From Arthrobacter jinronghuae (GTDB taxonomy: Bacteria > Actinomycetota > Actinomycetes > Actinomycetales > Micrococcaceae): DNA of 64,000 bases. The DNA is taken from assembly GCF_025244825.1 (NCBI RefSeq), contig NZ_CP104263.1:2852001-2916000 (forward strand), written 5' to 3'. Below the pieces are notes generated by a model. It made no database searches. It saw only the letters and a program-made list of their open reading frames with translations, and was not told where the DNA came from. The translations under genes were made by a program, and so were the position numbers. Of this stretch, positions 19,984 through 35,340 are shown piece by piece (positions within the stretch are counted from its first letter, which is position 1; each line of letters starts with the position of its first letter).

Positions 19984-20807
19984 TACTCTGCGTCCTCGTC
20001 TTCCATCCAGGTGCGGTTGCTGCCGGTGAGCACGATGTCCCAGTTGTAGCCGGTGGCCCACTCGTGCGAGGTGATGTTGTGGTCATACGTGGCCACGAGG
20101 CGGTCGCGTGCCTTGGGGTCGGTAATCGACTGGTAGATCGGGTCCAGCGCGAAAAGCGGATCCCCGGGGAAGTACATCTGGGTGATCATGCGCTGGGTGA
20201 AGTCGGTGCCGAAAAGCGAGAAGTGGATGTGTGCCGGCCGCCAGGCGTTGTAGTGGTTCTTCCACGGGTACGGACCGGGCTTGATGGTGGTGAACTCGTA
20301 GGAACCGTCATCGGTGGTGATGCAGCGGCCGACGCCGGTGAAGTTCGGGTCCAGCGGAGCCGGGTGCTGGTCGCGCTTGTGGATGTAGCGGCCGGCGGAG
20401 TTGGCCTGCCAGATTTCCACCAGCTGGTTGCGGACCGGATGCCCGTCACCGTCGAGGATGCGGCCGCGGACGATGATCCGCTCCCCCATCGGCTCGCCGT
20501 TGTGCTGGATGGTCAGGTCGCTCTCGAGCGCATGGACGTCCTGGTGGCCGAATGCCGGGGACCACAGCTCAATGGTTTCGGGGTCCACGTGGTGCGGATC
20601 CTTGGTGGGGTGGCGCAGGAGGGAACTGCGGTAGGGCCGGAAGTCGATGCGGGGCTGGGTTTCCTCGGCGGCGCCGTCGTCCACCCCCTTGGAGTACTCG
20701 GCGTGGACCGCGGCGATTTCAGCGGAGATCTGGTCCTGCGAGGCCTCGGCCGCGTCCAGCTTCTCGATGACATGGCTGTTCGAGAAAAGGTTCTCTTCCA
20801 TTTCCAT
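19983..20807 (-). CDS. pcaH: Protocatechuate 3,4-dioxygenase beta subunit
   Basis: A 274-residue catalytic subunit that cleaves protocatechuate to 3-carboxy-cis,cis-muconate using non-heme Fe(III). WRPAHIHFSLFG carries the two histidine ligands; tyrosine ligands are expected in GRYIHKRDQHP and KPGPYPWKNHYN. The start ATG 20807 has GAAAGGAAA seven bases upstream; an upstream ATG at 20861 lacks such a site and falls in the regulatory gap. The N-terminal 55 or so residues are acidic. It is the first pca gene after pobA. Confidence 0.93.
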   Translation of the reverse strand: MEMEENLFSNSHVIEKLDAAEASQDQISAEIAAVHAEYSKGVDDGAAEETQPRIDFRPYRSSLLRHPTKDPHHVDPETIELWSPAFGHQDVHALESDLTIQHNGEPMGERIIVRGRILDGDGHPVRNQLVEIWQANSAGRYIHKRDQHPAPLDPNFTGVGRCITTDDGSYEFTTIKPGPYPWKNHYNAWRPAHIHFSLFGTDFTQRMITQMYFPGDPLFALDPIYQSITDPKARDRLVATYDHNITSHEWATGYNWDIVLTGSNRTWMEDEDAE

Positions 20808-20859
20808 GGGTTTTCCTTTCAATGAAGCGCACCTTCGCGCTCCGGATTTCCAAGCATCC

Positions 20860-20877
20860 ACGTGGTCGAGACCACGT
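20860..20877. promoter_or_regulatory. Perfect palindrome upstream of pcaH (candidate operator)
   Basis: acgtggtc (20860-20867) and gaccacgt (20870-20877) form a perfect 8-2-8 inverted repeat about 53 bases upstream of the pcaH start. The position fits a promoter-proximal operator for the IclR regulator of the pathway or for another regulator. Function is inferred. Confidence 0.55.
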
Positions 20878-20887
20878 TACACCGCCT

Positions 20888-20921
20888 GTTCGTTGGATGT
20901 ACAGATGTTCGTTATGCGAAC
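20888..20921. promoter_or_regulatory. GTTCG-type repeats upstream of pcaH (candidate PcaR/PobR-family operator)
   Basis: GTTCGTT occurs at 20888 and 20907, and the second copy forms an inverted repeat GTTCG-N5-CGAAC (20907-20921) ending at the pobA stop. IclR regulators of aromatic catabolism bind GTTCG-type half-sites in several species. The match is by eye. Confidence 0.5.
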
Positions 20922-20922
20922 G

Positions 20923-22119
20923 CTAGTCGTGCGGCCATCCCGTGTAGGCCTCGGCCAGGTACGCACTGCCGTGCCGGGAGGAGACGACGCCGCTGAGCTC
21001 TCCCAGCGCACGCTTGCGTTCGAAGGGGCTGGCGTCCGTCCGGGTGTGCAGCATCGACGTCATCCAATAGGAGAAGTTCTGCGCACGCCAGACCCGCTGC
21101 AGGGCCTTGTCGCTGTAGCCGTCCAGCAGGTCCGGGGACTTGGTGGCGTAGAACGAGTCGATGGCCTCGAACAGGACTTTCACGTCGGCCAGGGCGAGAT
21201 TGAGGCCCTTGGCGCCGGTGGGCGGAACCGTGTGCCCGGCATCGCCCGCCAGGAACAAGTTGCCGTACCGCAGGGGTTCACACACGTAGCTGCGGAACTT
21301 CAGGACGGTCTTTTCAAAGATGGGGCCACGTGTCAGCTCGAAACCGTCCGGGCCGTCGACCCGTGCCTGGAGTTCGTCCCAGATGCGGTCCTCGCTCCAC
21401 GCGCCTGCGTCCTCGTTCGGGTCACATTGGAAGTACATCCGCTGGACGGAGTCGTTGCGCTGGCTGATCAGGGCAAAGCCACGGTCGGAATTGGCATAAA
21501 TCAGTTCCGGGGCACTGGGAGCGGCCTTGGTGAGGATGCCGAACCAGGCAAAGGGGTACTCGATGAAGTTATCCGTGCGCGCTTCCTTGGGGATGGAGCG
21601 CTTGCAGATCCCGCCGGAACCGTCGGAGCCCACCAGGATGTCGCAGTGGATTTCAAAGTCCCGGCCGTTACTGTCCGTGAACAGGATCTTAGGGGTGTCG
21701 GTCGCCAGATCGGTGACGGATGTTTCGCTAACTCCGTAGCGGACATCGCCGTGATCCCGTTCGCGGGCCGCCGCCAGGTCGGTAAAGACCTCATTCTGCG
21801 GGTACAGCCACACGGACTCCCCCACCAGGTCTTCAAAATCGATCCGGTGGCTCTCGCCGCCGAAGCGCAGGTCAATTCCCTCGTGGCGGTACCCCTCCGT
21901 AAGCACCCGGTCGCTTACCCCCGTCTCAGTCAGCATGCGGACACTTCCGTGCTCCAGGATGCCGGCCCGGTGGGTGGTGCGGATGGTTTCGTGGTCCCGC
22001 TTCTCCACTACGATATTGTCGATCCCGGACTTCGACAGCAGGTGCGAAAGCATCAGTCCGGCGGGGCCGCCGCCCACTATGCCGACCTGCGTCTTGAGGA
22101 TAGTGCGCTCTGCACCCAT
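20923..22119 (-). CDS. pobA: 4-hydroxybenzoate 3-monooxygenase
   Basis: A 398-residue flavoprotein hydroxylase that converts 4-hydroxybenzoate to protocatechuate, feeding the pca genes downstream. VGGGPAGLMLSHLL is the FAD Rossmann motif, DILVGSDGSGG the DG motif and FLAGDAGHTVPPTGAKG the GD motif that binds the FAD ribityl chain. The length is typical (about 394). It is 115 bp upstream of pcaH on the same strand. Confidence 0.95.
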   Translation of the reverse strand: MGAERTILKTQVGIVGGGPAGLMLSHLLSKSGIDNIVVEKRDHETIRTTHRAGILEHGSVRMLTETGVSDRVLTEGYRHEGIDLRFGGESHRIDFEDLVGESVWLYPQNEVFTDLAAARERDHGDVRYGVSETSVTDLATDTPKILFTDSNGRDFEIHCDILVGSDGSGGICKRSIPKEARTDNFIEYPFAWFGILTKAAPSAPELIYANSDRGFALISQRNDSVQRMYFQCDPNEDAGAWSEDRIWDELQARVDGPDGFELTRGPIFEKTVLKFRSYVCEPLRYGNLFLAGDAGHTVPPTGAKGLNLALADVKVLFEAIDSFYATKSPDLLDGYSDKALQRVWRAQNFSYWMTSMLHTRTDASPFERKRALGELSGVVSSRHGSAYLAEAYTGWPHD

Positions 22120-22250
22120 CTATTACTCCCTTGAAAACTTTGTAACGGACACTACCTCCCAGTGTGACTGCCGGCACATGGGGAGCTACAAAGTGATTCT
22201 CATTGAATGGGAAACGGGCCCGGATCCAGCCCGCCGCGGGTGGTTGCGGT

Positions 22251-23612
22251 TCACGCTCCAGCGGGCAGGGTCTCCGGCTCCCCGGGAAGCTCCGAAGGCA
22301 GCAGCGCACCCCGCCGGGGAACCCCTATCCGGAGCAGGAACACGCACTGGCCCAGTGCCACCGCCACGGCCAGCCAGAGCGTTGGCACAGCGCCGACGGT
22401 GCCCAGCAGCACCGCTCCGAGGACACCGCCCAGCACGACGGCGCCCTGGGTGAGGGTGCGGCGGGTGGACGAGACGCGGGCCAGGAGATCATCCGGGATC
22501 AGTGCAGTGGTCAGGGCAGAGCTGTTCACCATCATCAGGCCAAGCGCCAGGCCAAAGAGGGTGAACGATACCCCGATGCTCAGCACCGCGAGATGCGGCC
22601 AGAGCGCTGTGAGCGGGACGAGCGCGAAGTTCAGCGGCATCATCAGCGCTGCCAGCAGCATTGCGCGGAGCGGGCCGATGGCCCTTCCGATACGCGGGGC
22701 CAGCACCGCACCGACGATGCCGCCCACGGCACTGACGGACCAGACGGCGCCGAAGACCGCCGGGTCCATTGCCAGATCGGAAAGGATGAACCAGGACTCG
22801 GCAGCCTGGTAGAGACCGGCGGCAAAGTTGTTCGTGGCGGTTGTCATGATCAATGCCAGCAGAACGCGATGACCGGCGATGAACCTGACCCCCGTCGCAA
22901 CGGCTTCCCGGATGCCCGGCCGATCCGTCTTCCGCGGTACGGGGTTGTCCGGGGGCAGCCGGGCCAGACCTGCGGCGGCGACAAGCTGTGTGGCTGCGCT
23001 TACCGCAAGCACTGCCGGTGCCGGCAGGAGCCGCACCAGAACCCCGCCGGCCGCCGGTCCGGCCAAGGACACCACCTGCTCGGACGCCATCAGTGAAGAC
23101 GCGGCATCCGCAATGCGGTGCCGTCCCACCAGCCGCGGCAATACCGAGGTGTGGGCGGCCATAAAAAACACGTCGGCGATCCCGACCACCAGGATCACCA
23201 GCAGCAGCTGCCATGCCGCCAACCAGCCCAGGAAGAACGATGCAACGGCCCAGGCATAGGCTGCTGCACGGACCCAGGTCATGGCGAGCATGGTCCGCCG
23301 CTGCCCCCACCGGTCAACAGCCACGCCGGCTACCAGTCCGAAGAGCAGCGGCCCGGCGCTGCTTAGGGGCGCGGCCAGCCCGGCCTCGAACGGGGTAGCG
23401 CCGAGCACGGAGATCATTCCCACCGATACGGCAAATACGGCGACGTCGCGGCCAGCATGCACGGCCGTGGTGGCCAGCCACAGACCACGGAAAGCAGGCA
23501 GCGCCCACACGCCTGCCTCTGATTTTGCCAATGTGTCCCCCGTTGTGCCGCGCCCATTGAGTGCCGGCACGGATTTACCGGTGACGGTCTCCGTGTGCTG
23601 CCGGCCCGGCAC
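22251..23612 (-). CDS. MFS transporter (EntS-like, DHA3 type)
   Basis: A 453-residue protein with about 12 hydrophobic segments. The loop 2-3 motif DRWGQRRTMLAM and the overall pattern place it in the major facilitator superfamily, closest in appearance to the enterobactin-exporter/macrolide-efflux group rather than the aromatic-acid importers (AAHS) often found with pca genes. The exact start is uncertain because several in-frame starts precede the first hydrophobic segment. It sits 131 bp upstream of pobA and shares its strand. Confidence 0.8.
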   Translation of the reverse strand: MPGRQHTETVTGKSVPALNGRGTTGDTLAKSEAGVWALPAFRGLWLATTAVHAGRDVAVFAVSVGMISVLGATPFEAGLAAPLSSAGPLLFGLVAGVAVDRWGQRRTMLAMTWVRAAAYAWAVASFFLGWLAAWQLLLVILVVGIADVFFMAAHTSVLPRLVGRHRIADAASSLMASEQVVSLAGPAAGGVLVRLLPAPAVLAVSAATQLVAAAGLARLPPDNPVPRKTDRPGIREAVATGVRFIAGHRVLLALIMTTATNNFAAGLYQAAESWFILSDLAMDPAVFGAVWSVSAVGGIVGAVLAPRIGRAIGPLRAMLLAALMMPLNFALVPLTALWPHLAVLSIGVSFTLFGLALGLMMVNSSALTTALIPDDLLARVSSTRRTLTQGAVVLGGVLGAVLLGTVGAVPTLWLAVAVALGQCVFLLRIGVPRRGALLPSELPGEPETLPAGA

Positions 23613-23683
23613 TACTATTCCCCGGACGTCCGCCGCCTGCCTGCAGCGCCACGCGGCACGGCCGGTTCCGGCCTGCCAGGGGG

Positions 23684-24451
23684 TCAGCGCTGGTAGTGGG
23701 GACCCGCGGCCTCCGCACGGACACCCAGGCCGCGGGAAATCCCGCGGGCAGCAGTCATCAGCGCCGGGATGGTCGAGGAGATGTGTTCGCTGCCGGTGGG
23801 CACCACTACTCCGATGGCGGCCACGGCAGTGCCTCCTGCGCCGAAGACGGGCACGGCTATTCCGGTGGTGTCCGGAACGACGGCGCCGGGCAGGCGTGCG
23901 CTGCCTTCCAGGCGCATCTTGGCCCAGGACGAACGCAGCCGCTTTTCTTCGGAGGCATCGGGGTTCTGCTGCGCCAGGTACTCCTCCTGTACGTGCCGCG
24001 GCGAGTGGGCCATCATGACCATCCCCGATGAGGAGACGTGGACAGGGAGCCGCCCGGCGACCTTCGCGTGGTTCAGCACCGAGCCGTGGCTGGAAAGGCG
24101 CTCGATGAACAGGACCTCATCCTGGCGCAGCACCGACAGCTGGGTGTGCTGCCGAACCACTGCCTGGATGTCTTCCATGAAGGGCATGGCAATCTGCTTT
24201 AGACCCAGGGCAGCGGAACTGCGGTTGGCCAGTTCCCAGAGGCGGAGGCCAAGGCGGACGCTGCCGTCGGCCTCTCGCTGCAGGAAGCCGTGCCCCATCA
24301 ACTCATTCACGATCCGGTGCGCGGTGGATAGCGGCAGCCCGGCACGGCGAGCCAGCACGGCGATGGGCATGGCCTGGTGGGTTTCGTCGAAGGCGCTGAT
24401 CACCCGCACAATGCGGCTGGTCATGGACTCACCGCTCGGGGAATTGGCCAT
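23684..24451 (-). CDS. IclR-family transcriptional regulator
   Basis: A 255-residue IclR protein. The N-terminal helix-turn-helix (MPIAVLARRAGLPLSTAHRI, about 28-47) is followed by the effector-binding domain ending in HISSTIPALMTAARGIS. The start is ATG 24451. It lies 71 bp upstream of the MFS gene on the same strand, so it may control that transporter, or it could be a PobR for pobA further along. It differs clearly from the IclR protein at the end of the pca operon. Confidence 0.88.
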   Translation of the reverse strand: MANSPSGESMTSRIVRVISAFDETHQAMPIAVLARRAGLPLSTAHRIVNELMGHGFLQREADGSVRLGLRLWELANRSSAALGLKQIAMPFMEDIQAVVRQHTQLSVLRQDEVLFIERLSSHGSVLNHAKVAGRLPVHVSSSGMVMMAHSPRHVQEEYLAQQNPDASEEKRLRSSWAKMRLEGSARLPGAVVPDTTGIAVPVFGAGGTAVAAIGVVVPTGSEHISSTIPALMTAARGISRGLGVRAEAAGPHYQR

Positions 24452-24510
24452 GGTTTAAGTCTTGCACAGCCGGTATCCGCCACTGCGGTTATTTGACACA
24501 GCCGTTAAAC

Positions 24511-24548
24511 ACGGCAGGTCCCGCACCCTGGGGTGCGGGACCTGCCGT
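24511..24548 (-). terminator. Terminator downstream of rpoC
   Basis: A perfect 16-bp stem (24511-24526 with 24533-24548, hexaloop) lies just after the rpoC stop on the minus strand, and a short U-containing tail (GTTTAA) follows it. It should end the rpoBC transcript before the IclR gene. Confidence 0.85.
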
Positions 24549-24585
24549 TGACGCTGCGCTTTACGCGCGGCGCCGGTTGCCTTGG

Positions 24586-28476
<3,891 letters not shown>

Positions 28477-28634
28477 GGGTCCCTGTTCTCTCTTGTTCTC
28501 TAAATCTGAATGTCTCGGGGTACGGAAAGAGCTCTAGGTGACCATCCCACTGGCGCCAGGCGGTCCGGGTTAGGCGGCTTTAATATTCCGTTGCGAGCTC
28601 TGCGAGCCGCGGAATTTCGTTGCCGCCGTTCCGG

Positions 28635-28660
28635 ACCGTCCCGGCGCCAGCCGGGACGGT
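28635..28660 (-). other. Strong hairpin between rpoB and rpoC
   Basis: accgtcccggc (28635-28645) pairs perfectly with gccgggacggt (28650-28660) around a GCCA loop. It has no U-tract on the minus strand, and rpoC must be read through it. A processing or partial-pausing role is possible. Confidence 0.55.
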
Positions 28661-28667
28661 GATACTG

Positions 28668-32168
<3,501 letters not shown>

Positions 32169-32686
32169 GAGGGATCCTTCCACAGACCTTCAGGCGTGTT
32201 TCACGCCTCCTCCCCTGCACTATGCGGACCGAGTCCGTGTGCGTCCCGATGTCCGGCATGGGGCCTATCCACAGGTTGCGGATACTGCCCGGCACGGAAC
32301 GAAGCCCACCGCTATATGAAGGCTGAAGGTTAACAGGAGGAAGCAAATATCCACTATAGGGCATTATGGGCAGACAAGTCTACCCGGTATCTGAACCCTG
32401 CTTCGCTCAACCCCTCCGAAAGGACGTTCCGGGGATCGGATTCCCGGGTGACTATCCCGGATCAATCCCGGTCTAATCCCGGAATCGAGGGGGAGCTACA
32501 GGCTGCACCGGCGCACCGTTCACGCATCGGATACAGATACCTTACCGCACAACGGCGCTTTTATGCTTGCCGGCATCGTGTGCGGTGCCGCGGACCCCTG
32601 TGACGGCGCTCTCCCCCGGCGCGCCGGGGTGGCGTAGCCTTATCCCTGTCTTCAATGACGAATACACCGACGAAAGCGATGCACGA
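32169..32686. other. Divergent intergenic region between rpoB and the thiolase gene
   Basis: This 518-bp gap must hold the rpoBC promoter (minus) and the thiolase promoter (plus). On the minus strand TATAGT (32353-32358) is a candidate rpoB -10, with TAGACT 19 bases upstream (32378-32383) as a poor -35. The leader would then be about 185 bases. No gene or convincing RNA fold was seen in the rest. Confidence 0.45.
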
Positions 32687-33901
32687 GTGACTAACGCACC
32701 CATAAGCACCTCCGTTCCCGAAGTGGTTATTGTCGGGGGCGCACGTACGCCCCAGGGCCGCCTGAACGGCCAGCTGTCCGCCTTCACGGCCGTCGAGCTC
32801 GGCGCGTTTGCCATCAAGGGCGCCCTGGATAAAGCCGGCGTCGATGCCGCGGATGTCGACTCCGTCATCATGGGTCATGTGGTGCAGGCCGGCTGCGGCC
32901 AGAACCCCGCCCGCCAGGCCTCCATCAAAGCCGGTATCGGCTGGAACGTCCCGGCAGTCACCGTGAACAAGGTCTGCCTGTCCGGCCTGGCTGCGGTGAT
33001 TGATGCCGCCCGGCTGATCCGCGGCGGCGAGGCCACCGTGGTGGTGGCCGGCGGCCAGGAATCCATGACCCGCGGGCCGCACCTGCTTCCCGGTTCCCGG
33101 CAGGGCTGGAACTACGGCAACATCTCCGCACTGGATTCGGTGGCCCACGACGGGCTCACTGATGCCTTCGACAACGATTCCATGGGTATCTCCACCGAGC
33201 GGGGAAACACGAAACTGGCCATCAAGCGCCTGGAGCAGGACGAAGTAGCAGCTGCCTCGCACCAGCGTGCGGCAGCGGCGATGGCGGCGGGAGTCTTCGA
33301 CGCGGAAATCGTTCCCGTGACGGTGCCGCAGCGCCGCGGAGAGCCCCTTGTCCTTACCTCGGACGAGGGCGTGCGGCCCAACACCACCGTGGAGACGCTG
33401 GCGGGCCTCCGTCCGGCGTTCGATTCCGAAGGAACCATCACGGCGGGCAACTCCTCTCCCCTGTCCGACGGCGCGGCAGCCCTGATCGTCACGACCCGGG
33501 ACTATGCCGAAGCCAACGGGTTGAACGTCCTCGCCGCCGTCGGGCTTCCCGGACAGGTGGCGGGACCGGACAACACCCTGCATTCCCAGCCCTCCAATGC
33601 CCTCTTCGCCGCTCTCGGGCGGGCCGGCTGGAGCACCTCGGACCTGGACTTCATCGAGATCAACGAGGCCTTTGGCGCCGTGGCGGTCCAGTCCCTGAAT
33701 GAACTGGGCATGGACCTGGAACAGTGCAACGTGCACGGCGGAGCCATCGCGCTCGGGCATCCGATCGGCGCCTCGGGCGCCCGCCTGGCCCTCACGGCGG
33801 CACATGAGCTTGCCCGGCGCGGATCCGGCCGGGCCGGCGTCGCGCTCTGCGGCGGCGGCGGGCAGGGCGAGGCGCTGCTGCTTTACCGCGAAGAGGCGTA
33901 A
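32687..33901 (+). CDS. Acetyl-CoA C-acetyltransferase (thiolase)
   Basis: A 404-residue thiolase II, joining or splitting acetoacetyl-CoA. The catalytic set is complete: NKVCLSGLAAV (nucleophile), GGAIALGHPIGASGARL (His) and ALCGGGGQGEALLL (second Cys). I chose GTG 32687 (MTNAPISTSVPEVVIVGGA), the usual distance before the family's N-terminal strand; a longer frame from 32567 has no coding character. It is read against the flanking ribosomal and RNA polymerase genes. Confidence 0.9.
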   Translation: MTNAPISTSVPEVVIVGGARTPQGRLNGQLSAFTAVELGAFAIKGALDKAGVDAADVDSVIMGHVVQAGCGQNPARQASIKAGIGWNVPAVTVNKVCLSGLAAVIDAARLIRGGEATVVVAGGQESMTRGPHLLPGSRQGWNYGNISALDSVAHDGLTDAFDNDSMGISTERGNTKLAIKRLEQDEVAAASHQRAAAAMAAGVFDAEIVPVTVPQRRGEPLVLTSDEGVRPNTTVETLAGLRPAFDSEGTITAGNSSPLSDGAAALIVTTRDYAEANGLNVLAAVGLPGQVAGPDNTLHSQPSNALFAALGRAGWSTSDLDFIEINEAFGAVAVQSLNELGMDLEQCNVHGGAIALGHPIGASGARLALTAAHELARRGSGRAGVALCGGGGQGEALLLYREEA

Positions 33902-33946
33902 CCGCCCCGGAGCAACTGCCCCGGAGCGACCCCTCCAGGTAGAACA

Positions 33947-33982
33947 CAAAAGGCCCCGTTCCTTGCGGAACGGAGCCTTTTG
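33947..33982. terminator. Bidirectional terminator between the thiolase gene and rplL
   Basis: The arms 33947-33962 and 33967-33982 pair with one C-A mismatch, with A and T runs at the stem ends on both sides, which suits termination in both directions between the two convergent genes. Confidence 0.85.
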
Positions 33983-34014
33983 TAAAGCGTTTTTATGCGG
34001 TTAGGCAGTAAAAA

Positions 34015-34389
34015 CTACTTGACGGTGACGGTGGCGCCGGCAGCTTCGAGAGCTTCCTTGGCCTTGTCAGCGGCTTCCTTGTTGGCGCCTTCGAGGACGG
34101 CCTTCGGAGCGCTGTCAACCAGGTCCTTGGCTTCCTTCAGACCCAGCGAGGTCAGGGAGCGAACTTCCTTGATCACTGCGATCTTCTTGTCGCCGGCAGC
34201 TTCGAGGATGACGTCGAATTCGGTCTTCTCTTCAGCGGCTTCAGCGGCACCGGCAGCGGGGCCGGCAACTGCAACAGCAGCAGCGGTGACGTCGAACGTC
34301 TCCTCGAAGAGCTTCACGAAATCGGAGAGCTCGATGATGGACAGTTCCTTGAAAGCTTCAATGAGCTCTTCGTTGGTGAGCTTCGCCAT
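34015..34389 (-). CDS. rplL: 50S ribosomal protein L7/L12
   Basis: A 124-residue L7/L12 stalk protein that recruits translation GTPases. It has the N-terminal dimerisation part ([20 protein letters not shown]), an Ala-rich hinge and the conserved C-terminal domain ([19 protein letters not shown]). It follows rplJ by 61 bp and ends at a terminator. Confidence 0.98.
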   Translation of the reverse strand: MAKLTNEELIEAFKELSIIELSDFVKLFEETFDVTAAAVAVAGPAAGAAEAAEEKTEFDVILEAAGDKKIAVIKEVRSLTSLGLKEAKDLVDSAPKAVLEGANKEAADKAKEALEAAGATVTVK

Positions 34390-34450
34390 GGTGTGGCGTC
34401 CTTCCTATAGTTGGTGCACGCAGGCACCGGAGATTGATGGAGAAGAGGAT

Positions 34451-35020
34451 TTACTCTTCGGTGGCTGCTTCTGCTGCCGGAGCTTCTTCTGCAGCGGCCG
34501 GAGCCTCTTCTGCAGCGGAGGCAGCGGGGGCGCCGCTTTCCTCTTCAAGCTTCATGCGCAGTGCATCAGCCGTGCGGGCGAGCATGGACATCGGTGCCTT
34601 GAGGACACCGGCGACGCGTGCAAGCTGGAACTCACGGGACTCAAGGGCAGCCAGTGCGGCTACGCCGGAGGCATCCAGGGCATTGCCCTCGAAGACACCG
34701 GTCTTGATGATGAGCTGCGGGTTGGTCTTTGCAAAATCCGTCAGGCTCTTTGCAGCTGCAACTGCGTCACCCTTGATGAAGGCAATTGCAGTAGGTCCGG
34801 CAAGCTGGCCTTCGAACGCGTCGATGCCGGCTTCCTTGGCTGCAATGCCAGTCAGGGTGTTCTTTACGACCGAGTACTTGGTGTCCTGGCCGAGCGAACG
34901 ACGCAGCTCCTTGAGCTGTGCAACGGTGAGCCCGCGGTATTCGGTTAGGACAGCAGCGGTCGATTCCTTGAAATCGGTGGTGATTTCCTCGACTGCTGAC
35001 ACCTTTGTTGGCGTTGCCAT
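34451..35020 (-). CDS. rplJ: 50S ribosomal protein L10
   Basis: A 189-residue L10, the base of the L12 stalk. The start is ATG 35020 (MATPTKVSAVEEITTDF), with GGAAGGAGGG directly upstream; the frame continues upstream only through the leader. The C-terminal tail beyond about residue 165 is Ala/Glu-rich. In bacteria the L10-L12 complex represses its own mRNA through the leader, which is present here. Confidence 0.97.
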   Translation of the reverse strand: MATPTKVSAVEEITTDFKESTAAVLTEYRGLTVAQLKELRRSLGQDTKYSVVKNTLTGIAAKEAGIDAFEGQLAGPTAIAFIKGDAVAAAKSLTDFAKTNPQLIIKTGVFEGNALDASGVAALAALESREFQLARVAGVLKAPMSMLARTADALRMKLEEESGAPAASAAEEAPAAAEEAPAAEAATEE

Positions 35021-35069
35021 AACCCTCCTTCCGGGGAAATAGTGCCGGTGGATCGGGTCCCGAACATAA

Positions 35070-35097
35070 AAAACGCCCCGGGCAGATGCACGGGGCT
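35070..35097 (-). terminator. Intrinsic terminator/attenuator in the rplJ leader
   Basis: On the minus strand GCCCCG (35092-35097 region) pairs with CGGGGC (35074-35080 region), and the stem is followed at once by G then six T residues. It lies between the L10 leader and the rplJ start, so it would stop transcription before rplJL unless an alternative fold forms. Confidence 0.7.
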
Positions 35098-35109
35098 TCA
35101 CTCTACGGA

Positions 35110-35275
35110 CACACTGGGGTTCCGGAGTTCAGTTCGTTCACCTGCGCAGGCCGCCCTATCAAGGGACTTTCGGATGTTTCTCCAACCGGGTTCCACACGT
35201 GGAGGGCTGAAGGTTCAGCCTTACGGTGGGATTGAATGCACATCGACCGACGGTCTTTGGTAGTTCCAGAGTACG
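35110..35275 (-). promoter_or_regulatory. Putative L10 leader RNA
   Basis: On the minus strand the segment contains CAAAGACCGTCGGT, a self-complementary GGCTGAACCTTCAGCC and GCCTGCGCAGG. These resemble conserved parts of the ribosomal L10 leader element that binds the L10-L12 complex. Boundaries are approximate, and an Rfam L10_leader search would settle it. Confidence 0.65.
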
Positions 35276-35340
35276 GGAGAATCCGGCAGGGAACAAATCC
35301 CCCTGCCGGGGCCTGGACGGTCTGCAGCCGCACCCGGATG

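Noticed and set aside
32567..32686. N-terminal extension of the thiolase from ATG 32567
   Set aside because: The added 40 residues do not resemble any thiolase, and the GTG at 32687 fits the family start.
32169..32686. Possible riboswitch ahead of the thiolase or rpoB
   Set aside because: I found no motif of a known riboswitch class and no convincing conserved-looking fold.
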